From an uncultured Roseibium sp. (lineage in GTDB: Bacteria > Pseudomonadota > Alphaproteobacteria > Rhizobiales > Stappiaceae): DNA of 64,000 nucleotides. The notes beneath the pieces are model-generated. The model was not told the DNA's origin. It saw only the letters and a list, made by a program, of their open reading frames with translations, and ran no database searches. Below, in pieces: positions 1 to 9,749 of the stretch. Location of the stretch: assembly GCF_947496995.1 (NCBI RefSeq), contig NZ_CANMFD010000004.1:1-64000 (forward strand), in the 5' to 3' direction. Position numbers and translations under genes: made by a program. The stretch's first letter is position 1; every line of letters starts with the position of its first letter.

Positions 1-1610
1 CCCTCGTTCCCGGGAGACACAACACTCTGCGCCTCGTCGTCAAGCTCAACGCCCGCAACAACATCCGAAGCAACAGGCGTGTCGTCATCGATGGAGACGG
101 TAAGCTTGCCGTTGGCGGTATCGCCGTCTCCGTCCGTCACGCGGAACATGAAGGTCAGGTCAAGGTCGTCGCTTTCGGTGGCATCGTCAGAACCGTGCAC
201 CAGCGGCGCAGACTGAACGAAGCTGTAGGAGCCGTCGTTACCGACTGTCAGCGTTGCGACGGTGTCGCCGCTCGCATCGCCCGTTGCCGTCCAAACCGTG
301 GTTCCAACGTTGGTCGTCTCGCTCGTCCAGGTCACCGTCTCGATGGACGCAACACCCGTGCCGGCGTCGTAGATCGCAGAGATCACCGGAAGGCTGGTCA
401 TGGTCACAGAACGCACACCGTCCGCACCGGCGCTGAACAGCGTGCCCGCTCCGCCGCTGATCTCACCGTCCGTGTCGTCGAAGTCGCCCGAAGGATCGGC
501 CGCGCCCGCATTGCTGTCAGCGGCAAAATCACCCTTGCCTTCGTCGTCTGTCTGATCCGACGCAACAACCTCATAGGCAATCGGCGTGTCGTCGTCGACG
601 GTGATGGTCAAAAAGCCAGCCGCCCCGTCGCCGTCGCCGTCGGTCACTGTGTAGCCGATGGTCAGGGACTCGTCGTCTTCCCGTGTCGAAGACCGGTCGT
701 GCGCAATCGGCGCATTCATCGTGAAGGTGTACGAACCATCAGCGTTGATCACCAGAACCGCAGCACCGCCATCGCCTTCAGTATAGTTGTCGCTCGTCGC
801 CGTCCATGTGGTCGCCCCGCCGCTGCTGCGCACGCCCCCGCTCCAGGTGACCTCTTCAATCTTCGCGAAGCCGGTGCCGTCGTCATAGACGACGGAGAAG
901 TCCGGCAGGTCCAGAGAGATCGAGCCGAGGCCGTCCGCGCCCATGGAGAACAGGGTACCGGCGCCTCCCGACACGCTCTTTTCCTCACCATCAGCATCCC
1001 GGCGTCCTCCGGGATTGGAGGGCAGGAACTCCGATTGGCCCTCGTCGTCGAGAACCGTGGAGGCCCTGACGAATTCGAGAACAGGCTCCGGCGTATCGTC
1101 GTCGATACTCACCTCAAGGCTGCCGCTCGCCGTATCCCCGTCCCCGTCCGTCACCGTGAACGAGAACGACAGCTCTTCGTTCTCCTCGACCGCCGGCAGC
1201 GCAATCCCATGCGCAATCGGGGCATTCATCGTGAACGTGTAGGAACCGTCCGCGTTGATCACCAGAACCGCAGCACCTCCATCCCCTTCAGGATAGTTGG
1301 TGCTGTAGGCCGTCCATGTCGTCGTGCCGTTCGCATCCGTGCTCCCGGCGCTCCACGAGACGGATTCCGTCTGTGCAAAGCCGTCGGCGTCCTTGTAGAC
1401 AACGTCAAAGTCAGGCGCCACATCAAGCGTGATCGATCCGAACCCATCCGCTCCCGTCGTGAACAGGCTGCCCGCATCACCGGAAACCGTCTTCACATCC
1501 GAAGAGGTATCGGTCAGTCCGAAGAAGCTGTCGCCCTCGTTCCCGGGAGACACAACACTCTGCGCCTCGTCGTCAAGCTCAACGCCCGCAACAACATCCG
1601 AAGCAACAGG
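1..1610 (-). repeat. DUF5801-like modules with a 1,533-bp higher-order period
   Basis: Positions 1-77 are identical to 1534-1610 (offset 1,533 bp, 511 codons), and the sequences then diverge abruptly. Between them lie three related modules of about 510 bp; for instance the segment at 711-780 matches 1221-1290 with an offset of 510. The perfect 77-nt match at the start of the first and fourth modules suggests that a block of three modules was duplicated as a unit. Confidence 0.8.
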
Positions 1611-3677
1611 TCCATCGTCGTTCACCGTCACCGTGAACGTGGAAGAGGCAGTATCGCCGTCGCCGTCCGTTGCGGTGAAGGCGAAGGTCAGATCAACATC
1701 GTCTTCTGTGTTGGCATCCGGATGGTCGAGATTGTCGACCAGCGTGAACGCGTAGCTGCCACTGCTCTCGGCGTCGGAAAGCGTCGCGAAGAAAACGACA
1801 CCGGAATCACCAGTGGTGGTCGGCTCAGCATCACCCGTATAGCCGACAAGTGTACCGTCGGACAGAATGGTAACAAAAACAGGTCGGTCGTTCGAAAACA
1901 GGCCTTCCAGCCCCGGCTGGACATCATCGAAGGCGACGGACCGGTCGCCGTTTCCACCGGAATTCGAATTACCGTCGTCAGCGCCCCAAGAAATCGCCAG
2001 CTCACCGGAAGACGTTATTGCGGCACCGGCCAGGTCGCCGTCGTAACCGCTGTCGACGTTGCCGCCGGCAAGGCCTTCTTCGTCAACGGAAGAGGCTTCC
2101 GCAGCACCGATCACCGGCGCATCGTCGTTCACCGTCACCGTAAATGTGGAAGAGGCCGTATCGCCGTCGCCGTCCGTTGCGGTGAAGGCGAAGGTCAGAT
2201 CAACATCGTCTTCAACGTCGGCCTCCGGATGGTCGAGATTGTCGACCAGCGTGAACGCGTAGCTGCCACTGTCTGCGTCGGAAAGTGTCGCGAAGAAAAC
2301 GACACCGGCATCGCCGGTCGCAGTGGGGACGGAATCGCCCGTGTAACCGACAAGCGTGCCGTCGGACAGAACAGCGATGGAGACTGCCGCGCCGTTGGAA
2401 CTCAGGCCTTCCAGCCCGGGCTGCGCGGTGTCGAAGACGACCGACCGGTCACCGGTGCCGCCGCCATCGGTCGGGTTGGCATCGTCGGCGCCCCAGGAAA
2501 TGGCAAGGTCGCCGGAAGACGTTATCGCGGCCCCGGCCAGATCGCCGTCGTAGCCGCTGTCAACGTTGCCGCCCAGGCCCTCTTCGTCAACGGAGCTGTC
2601 CTCAGTGTCGCCGATGACAGCGTCATCGTCGGTCACATTGACCGTAAACGCCGTGCCGATCGCGTCCCCGTCCGTATCTTCGGCAGTGACGCTGAAGGAA
2701 ACCGGCAGGATAACATCTGTCGCGGCATCGAGGTGATCGAGGTTGCCGATGAGCGTGAAGGTGTAGGTCGCGCCGGACGCACCTCCGGCAAAGACGCCCG
2801 GAACGATCGCCACGGTAACCGTGAAGACGACTTCGTCTGTGCCGTCCTTTACCGCGGTGAGCGTTTGTCCGCCGTCGGCATTGTCTACAATCGTATAGGT
2901 GAGAGCGATGCCATCCGAGGACAGAGCCAGCGCAACGCCAGAGGCATCCAGCGGAATGCCGGCGCCATCGGTGTCGAAGGTCAGGCTTGGTGTCGGGCCG
3001 GCGTTCTCGCCGAAATTGATTCCCAGGCTGCCGGTCGCGACAAGCGGCCCCTCTCCTGCTTCGTTTCCTTCAGCGAGATTGCCTTCGTCCAGAAAACCTG
3101 CATCGGCATCGGAAATGAGTGTCGGAACGGTATCCACTTCGGCATCGGCGAATTCGGCGGCTGCCCCGCCCTCGGCGCCGGGATCGCCACCGGCAAGCAG
3201 ACCGAGCGTATTCGTGCCGCCACCGAGACCATCGATTTCCGCATTCTGAAAATTCTGTCCGGAGCCCTGCGGGCCGCCCAGGGCCGTCGCCAGATTGCTG
3301 GTCTCCGCCGCAGCGGTCTGTATTTCGTCTGCTGCCTGAATGTTTGCAACCGATGTGAACTCACCGATTGAAAGAACCTGATCTTCACCGACGAGCGCCA
3401 CCTGCGAGCCGCCGTCGCCCAGAAAGAAGTCCTGAACGATAATCATGCCGCCATCGGTGAAGATCATCTGCAGGTCGTCGCCGATTTGAATGAACGAGAT
3501 GTCCTCACTGAGGATCTGCCGGAAATCAACCAGTTGCCCCGGAACCCTCAAAGAAACCACGCTTTGCTGTGCTGCTGGTCGAGAGAGCGCGAGAGCTACA
3601 GTTGCGTCACTCTGCGTTTCACTGCCGCCCGTATTAGTACCGGTGGAAGCCTGTGCGATCCGAACGAACTCATTCAT
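1..3677 (-). CDS. Giant repetitive T1SS-type adhesin, N-terminal part (C-terminus beyond window)
   Basis: Open for 1,225 codons from an ATG at 3677 and still open at the left edge, so only the N-terminus is visible. Residues 1 to about 110 form a non-repeated prefix with no Sec signal, followed by a Gly/Ala/acidic linker. From about residue 215 the protein is built of modules ending in motifs such as TDGDGDTA and VNDDGP, typical of T1SS-143/VCBS-like repeats. Two near-identical 169-residue modules are followed by three modules of about 170 residues resembling DUF5801 repeats (LDDE, TWTA, ADGSYTFTMNAPIAHG). The sequence is Asp-rich and I noticed no Cys, as in secreted Ca-binding RTX adhesins. 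The family role is cell-surface attachment or biofilm formation after type I secretion; no T1SS genes are in the window. A weak GAGTGA lies 5' of the ATG. Repeat class is an assignment from motifs, not a search. Confidence 0.85.
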   Translation of the reverse strand, partial: MNEFVRIAQASTGTNTGGSETQSDATVALALSRPAAQQSVVSLRVPGQLVDFRQILSEDISFIQIGDDLQMIFTDGGMIIVQDFFLGDGGSQVALVGEDQVLSIGEFTSVANIQAADEIQTAAAETSNLATALGGPQGSGQNFQNAEIDGLGGGTNTLGLLAGGDPGAEGGAAAEFADAEVDTVPTLISDADAGFLDEGNLAEGNEAGEGPLVATGSLGINFGENAGPTPSLTFDTDGAGIPLDASGVALALSSDGIALTYTIVDNADGGQTLTAVKDGTDEVVFTVTVAIVPGVFAGGASGATYTFTLIGNLDHLDAATDVILPVSFSVTAEDTDGDAIGTAFTVNVTDDDAVIGDTEDSSVDEEGLGGNVDSGYDGDLAGAAITSSGDLAISWGADDANPTDGGGTGDRSVVFDTAQPGLEGLSSNGAAVSIAVLSDGTLVGYTGDSVPTATGDAGVVFFATLSDADSGSYAFTLVDNLDHPEADVEDDVDLTFAFTATDGDGDTASSTFTVTVNDDAPVIGAAEASSVDEEGLAGGNVDSGYDGDLAGAAITSSGELAISWGADDGNSNSGGNGDRSVAFDDVQPGLEGLFSNDRPVFVTILSDGTLVGYTGDAEPTTTGDSGVVFFATLSDAESSGSYAFTLVDNLDHPDANTEDDVDLTFAFTATDGDGDTASSTFTVTVNDDGPVASDVVAGVELDDEAQSVVSPGNEGDSFFGLTDTSSDVKTVSGDAGSLFTTGADGFGSITLDVAPDFDVVYKDADGFAQTESVSWSAGSTDANGTTTWTAYSTNYPEGDGGAAVLVINADGSYTFTMNAPIAHGIALPAVEENEELSFSFTVTDGDGDTASGSLEVSIDDDTPEPVLEFVRASTVLDDEGQSEFLPSNPGGRRDADGEEKSVSGGAGTLFSMGADGLGSISLDLPDFSVVYDDGTGFAKIEEVTWSGGVRSSGGATTWTATSDNYTEGDGGAAVLVINADGSYTFTMNAPIAHDRSSTREDDESLTIGYTVTDGDGDGAAGFLTITVDDDTPIAYEVVASDQTDDEGKGDFAADSNAGAADPSGDFDDTDGEISGGAGTLFSAGADGVRSVTMTSLPVISAIYDAGTGVASIETVTWTSETTNVGTTVWTATGDASGDTVATLTVGNDGSYSFVQSAPLVHGSDDATESDDLDLTFMFRVTDGDGDTANGKLTVSIDDDTPVASDVVAGVELDDEAQSVVSPGNE
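1618..2631 (-). repeat. Two tandem 507-bp in-frame repeats in the adhesin
   Basis: Two copies of a 169-codon module lie head to tail with an exact 507-bp offset; for example the block starting at 1621 recurs at 2128 with only scattered third-position changes over long stretches. Both copies encode the VDEEG, SGYDGDLAGAAITSSG, VFFATLSDA and TATDGDGDTASSTFTV motifs. The codon-level similarity points to recent duplication or gene conversion. Confidence 0.9.
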
Positions 3678-4727
3678 GGCAAGTCACTCTGCGCTGTAAG
3701 TCAAAATTGCATAAAATTGTTAGTATTCATTTACCCAATTTTAACAGTGATAGAAACCCAAAGTTTGGTTTCCTTAAAAAAAGGTAAACGCACGTTGCCG
3801 AGTTAAAGAGTGTGATGTAGATCACAGGCACAGTTGAAATGCGTATTAATTTTAGTTAATTTTTAATCACACAGGAAGAATAAAGAATATTGTTAACAAA
3901 CTGAAATAAATATAACAACTCTCACTTGGATTAGTTTAATTTCACAATATAATTTTACAAATAAAATCAAAGATATGCTGAATATTCAAGCCACATACAC
4001 TGTAAATATTCAAAACCACATTTGAGATGCGCATGAAATTCTGTGCACCTCCACGCAAAGAAAATATAAACTGTGACAAACAGGCCACAATTGCATAAAT
4101 AACCTTCATTATAAAATAATTTGCAGAATTAATTGGTATTTATAGCTAGATAAATTGTATACATTAGCACTTAATAGCAATTTAAAATGACAAAATCAAA
4201 AAAATACATCATAAATACAATATACAATCTCAAATTTAATGGAAAATGGCGATATATAATAAGCTGATATAGTATATAAATAATTGAATAGAATTTAATC
4301 ATGAAAATCAAAGAATAAATCAGTCAATCGAATCACGTCCTATTGCGCCTCGATATGGGGTAAAAATGCCAATGAACAACCAGAGGTTTTATTGGCGTTG
4401 TGCGCTGATCGCGCGTCGAGTCACGTCAGGCCTCTCGTCAACGGCAAAAAGCGTGGTTCACTCGACGTATTTTACTCCCGGCGCAGTACAACCGCCCCTT
4501 TTTTAAAAGGCAGTTTCCCGCCTCGGGCGAGGGGGCGGGAGTCTCATTCGAGAACAAAAAAACACTAGAAGACAAGGCGAGCCGAAGCATCGGAACGGCC
4601 ACGATTTCAGGGGGCTGAATGCAGTGTGCCGGCCGTCACAGGCCACGACTTGATACCTGTCCTACATGTGGGCTGACCGCGATGAGAAAAGTCGCTGACA
4701 TGTCATGCCAACAGCAGGAGATGTGCC
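3678..4727. other. Long A+T-rich intergenic leader upstream of the adhesin
   Basis: No convincing gene. Roughly 3690-4330 is strikingly A+T-rich against the G+C-rich surroundings (by direct count only 12 of 60 bases are G/C in 4201-4260), after which composition returns to normal. It contains a CRP-type box near the adhesin start. A possible hairpin lies at 4518-4542 (TCCCGCCTC paired with GAGG..GGCGGGA, with a bulge); it has no U-tract and its role is unclear. Such leaders are common in front of surface or horizontally acquired genes and are typical targets of MucR/H-NS-like silencers; a MucR gene lies elsewhere in this window. Confidence 0.7.
3811..3826. promoter_or_regulatory. Near-perfect CRP (cAMP receptor protein) box
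   Basis: TGTGATGTAGATCACA matches the TGTGA-N6-TCACA consensus perfectly on both half sites and differs by one base from the ideal E. coli site. Its centre lies about 140 bp upstream of the adhesin start codon. A CRP-type regulator with a compatible recognition helix is encoded at 14.5 kb. Functional binding is inferred. Confidence 0.6.
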
Positions 4728-4943
4728 ATGTGTTCAGGCCTTCGTCCCTCTTCAACGGCGATAGCCCGTTCCCTGTGTCTCGCCGTCGGAAGCCGCCTGC
4801 AGGTTTTCGCAGCTCTCGTCCGTGCCGCAAACGCATTCCGGGCTGAATTCGACCTACTCGGATATCCCGAGACAATGACCGGTGACACCGGCTTGCGCCG
4901 GCACGATCTGCGCGGATGGTTCGATCATGACCAGACGCCGTGA
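4728..4943 (+). CDS. Small DUF1127-like protein
   Basis: A 71-residue protein with a good Shine-Dalgarno (AGGAG, 7 nt before the ATG). The C-terminal half (FDLLGYPETMTGDTGLRRHD) resembles the DUF1127 pattern in which a short basic helix is followed by LxDhxLxDIGLxRxDI. The conserved Asp-Ile is altered to Asp-Thr and the N-terminal half carries extra Cys and Ser residues, so it is a divergent member at best. Small DUF1127 proteins in alphaproteobacteria act in phosphate/RNA homeostasis or stress responses, but the role of this one is unknown. A second, clearer DUF1127 gene is at 11.25 kb. Confidence 0.5.
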   Translation: MCSGLRPSSTAIARSLCLAVGSRLQVFAALVRAANAFRAEFDLLGYPETMTGDTGLRRHDLRGWFDHDQTP

Positions 4944-5138
4944 TTGCAAAGGATCGCTCCTCATTCATCGCGAAAGAGCAAGGCATCCGATACATTCAAC
5001 AGCGGATTCAAACGCTCACGACAACGCATGATCGCTAACAAGGTTCTCGTTCCGGCCGGCAACGGCGGCCGGCGTACCCAAACGGCAGTCTCCGGCGTCT
5101 TTGTCCGTGAATGACTTGCGCACCACATGGAGACTGAA

Positions 5139-5705
5139 ATGCTGAAAAAACTGGAAAGCGGGACGCCCGCGTCTGCCGTGTCACCCCTTGCCGAACCCGC
5201 CCGTCATACGGGAGCGACCCGGATCCTGCACTGGCTTGTCGCCGCGCTCGTGCTGGCGACCTGGCCCCTCGGCTTCCTCATCGACTTCGTCAAGAACGAA
5301 GTGTCCATGGACTTCTACCTGCTGCACGAAAGCTTCGGATTCCTGGTCCTCTGGGTAATGCTTGTGCGTGTGGGAAATATGCTGATCGCCCGCAAGCCGC
5401 CGGCAGAAGGGCCGTTCATCGAACGCTTTGCCGCCACCAGCGTGCACGGTTTGCTGTATCTGTTTCTGATCATCATGCCGATCAGCGGTTTTCTGGCGAC
5501 CAATGCACACGGATTTCCGCTGACATGGTTTGGAGTTCTTCCGATCTGGAGCCCGATCGGAAAATCGCCGGACATTGCCTGGACGCTGTCCGGCATCCAC
5601 GCCTGGAGCGCCTGGATTCTCCTGGGCCTGTTCGCCCTGCATTTCGCCGCGGTGCTGTTCCACCACGTAATCAAACGCGACCAGACGCTTTACAAGATCA
5701 TCTGA
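5139..5705 (+). CDS. Cytochrome b561 family protein
   Basis: Inner-membrane di-heme b-type cytochrome of the bacterial b561/Ni-hydrogenase family, expected to pass electrons between the quinone pool and a periplasmic partner. Four hydrophobic helices are visible, with His residues in the expected places: RILHWLVAAL, LLHESFGFLVLW, SVHGLLYLFLI, and IHAWSAWILLGLFALHFAA. The C-terminus HHVIKRDQTL is typical. An ATG lies 12 nt upstream (5127), but the one at 5139 has GGAG at 6 nt spacing and is preferred (188 residues). It stands alone, followed by a terminator shared with the convergent ABC permease gene. Confidence 0.85.
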   Translation: MLKKLESGTPASAVSPLAEPARHTGATRILHWLVAALVLATWPLGFLIDFVKNEVSMDFYLLHESFGFLVLWVMLVRVGNMLIARKPPAEGPFIERFAATSVHGLLYLFLIIMPISGFLATNAHGFPLTWFGVLPIWSPIGKSPDIAWTLSGIHAWSAWILLGLFALHFAAVLFHHVIKRDQTLYKII

Positions 5706-5749
5706 CCCCCCTGCCTGCTTCAACACAGAAGCACCGATCAACTATCAGG

Positions 5750-5772
5750 CCTCCAACGAATACGGTTGGAGG
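5750..5772. terminator. Hairpin between convergent genes
   Basis: CCTCCAAC and GTTGGAGG form an 8-bp stem around a 7-nt loop, located between the 3' ends of the b561 gene (+) and the ABC-2 permease gene (-). The run of T after it is poor, so termination efficiency is uncertain. Confidence 0.55.
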
Positions 5773-5805
5773 TCTGTTGATCCGGCCGGTTTCTCTCCCT
5801 GCCAC

Positions 5806-6930
5806 CTATCTGATCGCCGCAATGCTCTTTCTGAACCTGTGCCCGGCGAGGGCAAACAGGGAAAGACCGACGACGGTCACCATCAGAAAATGCGGCCAGA
5901 CGATATCAAACCCGGCACCTCTGTAGAGAATTGCCTGGGCGAAGCTGACGAATTGCGTCGAGGGAATTAGGCGCATCACGTTCTGAAGGATGACCGGCTG
6001 GCTTTCCAGCGGCGTCTCCCCTCCCGAAAGCAGCATCATCGGCAAGATGACCAGGATGAACATCAGGCCGAATTGCGGCATGGAGTGGGTCATCGTGCCG
6101 AGCAGAATGCCCAGCGCCGAGGCAAAGAACAGATAGAGGGCCACCCCTGCCAGAAACAGGGGGATCGACCCGGCAATCGGCACGGCAAGAACGCTCTCCA
6201 CGATCACCCAGAGCGCGAAGGAAACCGCCAGGATGATGACGAGCCCGTTCGCCCAGACCTTGGCCAGCATGATCTCGAACGGCGCGACCGGCATGACCAT
6301 CAGATGTTCGAGGGTGCCGTGCTCGCGTTCGCGGATGAATGCCGCCCCGGTCAGAACCACGGTCAGCATGGTCACGTTGTTGATGATTTCCATCACGCTG
6401 GAGAACCAGGAGCTGGTCAGGTTCGGGTTGAAGGCATAGCGGGTGACGAGCGACAGGGGCACAGACACACTCTGGCCCTGCTCCGCGCCGTAGCGTTCAA
6501 TCTCCTGGGTCAGGATATTGGCGATGTAAGTCGCCCCGATCCCGGCCTGCATCGTCGCTGTGGCGTCTATGTTGACCTGGATCGCCGGAAGGTTCCCACG
6601 CAGCACATCCTTTTCGAACTCCGGCGGGATCACCAGGATGAAGGAGTAGCGGCGCGTATCCAGTCCCGGATCGATCTCATCGTAGGAAATAAACTCCGGA
6701 GTGCGGAACTCAGGCTCCAGGAAAGCCTGACTGATCCTGATGGAAAGCTGGGACCTGTCCTCGTCCACGATGGCAATTGCGGCGTTGTGCAGATCCACCG
6801 CAAATCCATTGGCGGCGACGTAGATCCCCATGCTGAAGGACCAGCCGATCAGCACAAGCAGCACCGCGTCCCTTCTGAGGCTGTAAAGTTCCTTCAAAAC
6901 AAGACGCACGATGTTCTGGAGGCTGTGCAT
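5806..6930 (-). CDS. ABC-2 type transporter permease (YhhJ/YbhR-like)
   Basis: Membrane subunit of an ABC exporter, 374 residues. An N-terminal helix (VLLVLIGWSFSMGIYVAA) is followed by a large periplasmic domain (AIAIVDEDRSQLSIRISQAF) and five or six C-terminal helices including the ABC-2 signature IREREHGTLEHLMVMPVAPFEIMLAK. It starts 1 nt after the stop of the upstream rbbA-like gene, so it is translationally linked. The order HlyD - RbbA - ABC-2 permease equals the yhiI-rbbA-yhhJ arrangement of E. coli. The substrate is not known; related systems export drugs or hydrophobic compounds. Confidence 0.87.
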   Translation of the reverse strand: MHSLQNIVRLVLKELYSLRRDAVLLVLIGWSFSMGIYVAANGFAVDLHNAAIAIVDEDRSQLSIRISQAFLEPEFRTPEFISYDEIDPGLDTRRYSFILVIPPEFEKDVLRGNLPAIQVNIDATATMQAGIGATYIANILTQEIERYGAEQGQSVSVPLSLVTRYAFNPNLTSSWFSSVMEIINNVTMLTVVLTGAAFIREREHGTLEHLMVMPVAPFEIMLAKVWANGLVIILAVSFALWVIVESVLAVPIAGSIPLFLAGVALYLFFASALGILLGTMTHSMPQFGLMFILVILPMMLLSGGETPLESQPVILQNVMRLIPSTQFVSFAQAILYRGAGFDIVWPHFLMVTVVGLSLFALAGHRFRKSIAAIR

Positions 6931-6931
6931 A

Positions 6932-9727
6932 TCAGGTCTCCTGCTTGGCCAGCAAAACGACGCTCAGGGCGATCAGGATGGGACCGGCGGGAGCAAGTGC
7001 CAGGAAACTCGCCGTCAGGTCGGAAAAGGCCAGACCCTTTGTGAACGTCCCGACGCTGATCGTCAGGAAATGGGACATGGGAAAGACCGCGCCAATGAAC
7101 GCGCCAAATCCATCGAGCGTATTGACCGGCTGCATCATTCCGGAAAACTGGATGGCCGGAAGCGTGGTTCCGATCGCGGTTGCCGCAAGAGCGGCCACCT
7201 GGGTCCGGGTGAAACTGGAAAAGAACAGCCCGAACGCCGTTGAGGCAAACACGTAGATGACCGCCCCTGCCCCGAGGGTCACCAGACTGCCTTTCACGGG
7301 CACGGCGAACACCGTGACCGCCATGACGGTCATCAGGGCGAAGTTCATGAACCCGAGCACAACATAGGGCAGCTGTTTGCCCAGCAGGAACTCAAGCTTG
7401 CTGACCGGCGTGACATAGAGATTGGTGATGGAACCCAGTTCCTTCTCACGCACCACACTGACCGCTGTCAGGATCGCCGGTATGAAGATCAGCAGGAGCG
7501 CGATGACCGAGGGAACCATGGCATAGACGCTCTTGAAGTCCTGGTTGTAGCGGAACCGGGTCTCGATCGAGGCTTCGAGCAACTCCGGACGTTCACCGTA
7601 AAGACGGCTGTACTGATCCAGAATATATTCCTGATGCATCCCCGCGACGTAGCCGGCGGTCGTCTCGGCGCGAAAAGGCATGGCGCCATCGATCGTCGCG
7701 GCAATTTCCGGGTTCTGCCCGCGCAACAGGTCGCGACCGAAATTCGGGGGGATCTCGATGGCCAGAACGATATCGCCGCTGCGCAGCCGTTTGTCCAGAT
7801 CGGCATGGTCCGCCAGGGCGGCCTGCCCGGAAAAATACCGCGAGCCGGACAGCCCTTCCAGATACTGGCGGCTTTCCAGCGAGCGGTCCTGATCGAGCAC
7901 CGCATAGTTCAGCTTCTCGACATCCGTGGTGATCCCGAAGCCGAACACCATCATGAGGATCATCGTACCGACCAGCGCAAAGGCCAGACGTATCGGATCC
8001 CGCAGCAGCTCCTTGCTCTCACGCTGCGAATAGGCGCGCATGCGGCGCAGGGAAAAACCTTTGCGCGGCGCGGCAACGGTGACAGGCCGCGGAGCGGTTC
8101 TGCCTGCATCCTCGGCCGCACCATCGGCTGCCCCGGTGTTTTCCCCGGTGTCCGTATCGGCGTCCGGCCCGGTTCCGATCGCTTCTTCCAGATAGCCGAT
8201 GAAAGCCCCTTCCAGCGTGTCCGCACCCCGGTTTTCAATCAGAACCTTAGGCGTGTCGCAGGCGAGAACCTTGCCGGCATGCATCAGCGAAATCCGGTCG
8301 CAGCGCTCCCCTTCGTTCATGAAATGGGTGCTGATGAAGATCGTCACGCCCTGATTGCGCGACAGGTCGATCAAGAGCTCCCAGAAAAGGTCCCTGGCAA
8401 CCGGATCGACGCCCGATGTCGGTTCGTCGAGGATCAGCATCTCCGGTTCGTGCACGATCGCAACCGCCAGCGAGAGACGCTGGCGCACCCCAAGCGGCAG
8501 CTTTTCCGGCAGATCGTCCACATGAGAGCCGAGGTCGAAGCGCTCGATCAGTTCCCCGATCCGCTGCTGCGCCTTTTCGGGCGGCAAGTGAAAGAGCTGC
8601 GCGTGAAGGACGAGGTTCTGGTGCACTGTCAGTTCGCCATAGAGCGAGAAGGACTGCGACATGTAGCCAACGCGCCTGCGGGTATCGACCCCTTCGCCGT
8701 CCACACTCTCCCCGAACAGCCAGGCCTGACCGCTGGTCGGCTTCAAGAGGCCGGTCAGCATCTTCATCGTTGTTGTCTTGCCGCAGCCGTTGGAGCCGAG
8801 AAATCCGAAAATCTCGCCGCGCGCTATCTCGAAGCTGACATCGTCGACGGCCGTGAAGGTGCCGAACTTCTGGACGAGGTTTCTGGCAACGATGGCCTTG
8901 TCATGGTCGGCGAAGGAAACTGGCGGTATTTCCAGCAGCCTGTGGTCCCGCCGTTGCTCCTCCGGCAACAGGCTGACAAACGCCTCTTCCAGAGTGTTCG
9001 CGCCTGCCGTCTGGAGGATCTGCGCCGGCGTTCCTTCTGCCAGAACCTTGCCGTCGTTCATCGCCACCAGCCAGTCGAAGCCGGACGCCTCGTCCATATA
9101 GGCGGTCGCCACCAGAACGCTGACATGTGGACGGTCCTGACGGATGCGCCCGACGAGCGACCAGAACTGACGGCGCGAGAGCGGATCGACACCCGTTGTC
9201 GGTTCGTCCAGAATGAGCAGGTCCGGGTCGTGGATCAGGGCGCAGCACAGCCCAAGCTTCTGTTTCATACCGCCGGAAAGCTTGCCGGCCGGGCGCGAGA
9301 GAAACGGCCTCAGGCCCGTGCTTCGGGTCAGATCGTCAATGCGCGCATGCCGCTCCACCCTGCCCTGATCGAAAAGCTGGGCGAAGAATTCCAGGTTCTC
9401 CCGGACCGTCAGGTCCATGTAGAGGTTCTTGCCGAGCCCCTGCGGCATATAGGCAATGCGCGGCAGCACATTTCTCCGGTGGCTCTTGTCCGCCATGTCG
9501 CCGCCCAGCGCCGTCACCGTGCCCGTCTGGATCTTGCGCGCCCCCGACAGCAGGGCCAGAAACGTCGACTTGCCGACACCGTCCGGCCCCAGGAAGCCAA
9601 CCATGCGGCCGGCGGGAATATCCAGGGTTACCCCGTCCAGCGCGGCTGTCCCGCCATAGATATGCCGCACCCCGGCCAGGCTTGCGACCGGACCGGCACG
9701 TCGTTCGCCCGGATGATCAGCGGACAT
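6932..9727 (-). CDS. rbbA: RbbA-type ABC protein: two ATPase domains fused to a permease
   Basis: 931 residues combining two nucleotide-binding domains and an ABC-2 permease domain, the RbbA layout (family length about 900). NBD1 (about 15-240) has Walker [10 protein letters not shown], signature LSGGMKQ and Walker [17 protein letters not shown]2 (about 270-500) has GSNGCGKTT and [12 protein letters not shown], but its signature reads LPLGVRQ rather than LSGGxxQ, a variant I also know from YbhF/RbbA-like proteins. An acidic linker (about 510-560) leads to the membrane part with a periplasmic loop ([16 protein letters not shown]) and the [22 protein letters not shown] motif. RbbA was named for ribosome-bound ATPase activity in E. 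coli; the operon with HlyD and a permease instead argues for export. Confidence 0.85.
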   Translation of the reverse strand: MSADHPGERRAGPVASLAGVRHIYGGTAALDGVTLDIPAGRMVGFLGPDGVGKSTFLALLSGARKIQTGTVTALGGDMADKSHRRNVLPRIAYMPQGLGKNLYMDLTVRENLEFFAQLFDQGRVERHARIDDLTRSTGLRPFLSRPAGKLSGGMKQKLGLCCALIHDPDLLILDEPTTGVDPLSRRQFWSLVGRIRQDRPHVSVLVATAYMDEASGFDWLVAMNDGKVLAEGTPAQILQTAGANTLEEAFVSLLPEEQRRDHRLLEIPPVSFADHDKAIVARNLVQKFGTFTAVDDVSFEIARGEIFGFLGSNGCGKTTTMKMLTGLLKPTSGQAWLFGESVDGEGVDTRRRVGYMSQSFSLYGELTVHQNLVLHAQLFHLPPEKAQQRIGELIERFDLGSHVDDLPEKLPLGVRQRLSLAVAIVHEPEMLILDEPTSGVDPVARDLFWELLIDLSRNQGVTIFISTHFMNEGERCDRISLMHAGKVLACDTPKVLIENRGADTLEGAFIGYLEEAIGTGPDADTDTGENTGAADGAAEDAGRTAPRPVTVAAPRKGFSLRRMRAYSQRESKELLRDPIRLAFALVGTMILMMVFGFGITTDVEKLNYAVLDQDRSLESRQYLEGLSGSRYFSGQAALADHADLDKRLRSGDIVLAIEIPPNFGRDLLRGQNPEIAATIDGAMPFRAETTAGYVAGMHQEYILDQYSRLYGERPELLEASIETRFRYNQDFKSVYAMVPSVIALLLIFIPAILTAVSVVREKELGSITNLYVTPVSKLEFLLGKQLPYVVLGFMNFALMTVMAVTVFAVPVKGSLVTLGAGAVIYVFASTAFGLFFSSFTRTQVAALAATAIGTTLPAIQFSGMMQPVNTLDGFGAFIGAVFPMSHFLTISVGTFTKGLAFSDLTASFLALAPAGPILIALSVVLLAKQET

Positions 9728-9749
9728 GAAACACTCCTGAGTTCACACC

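Noticed and set aside
1534-2631. CRISPR or satellite-like array
   Set aside because: The repeats are long, in frame and coding, with no short unique spacers.
195-3371. A 1,058-codon open frame on the plus strand opposite the adhesin
   Set aside because: It is antisense to the adhesin, Arg/Val/Gly-rich with no domain, and is kept open by the G+C-rich, repetitive codon usage of the real gene on the other strand, whose translation shows clear repeat modules.
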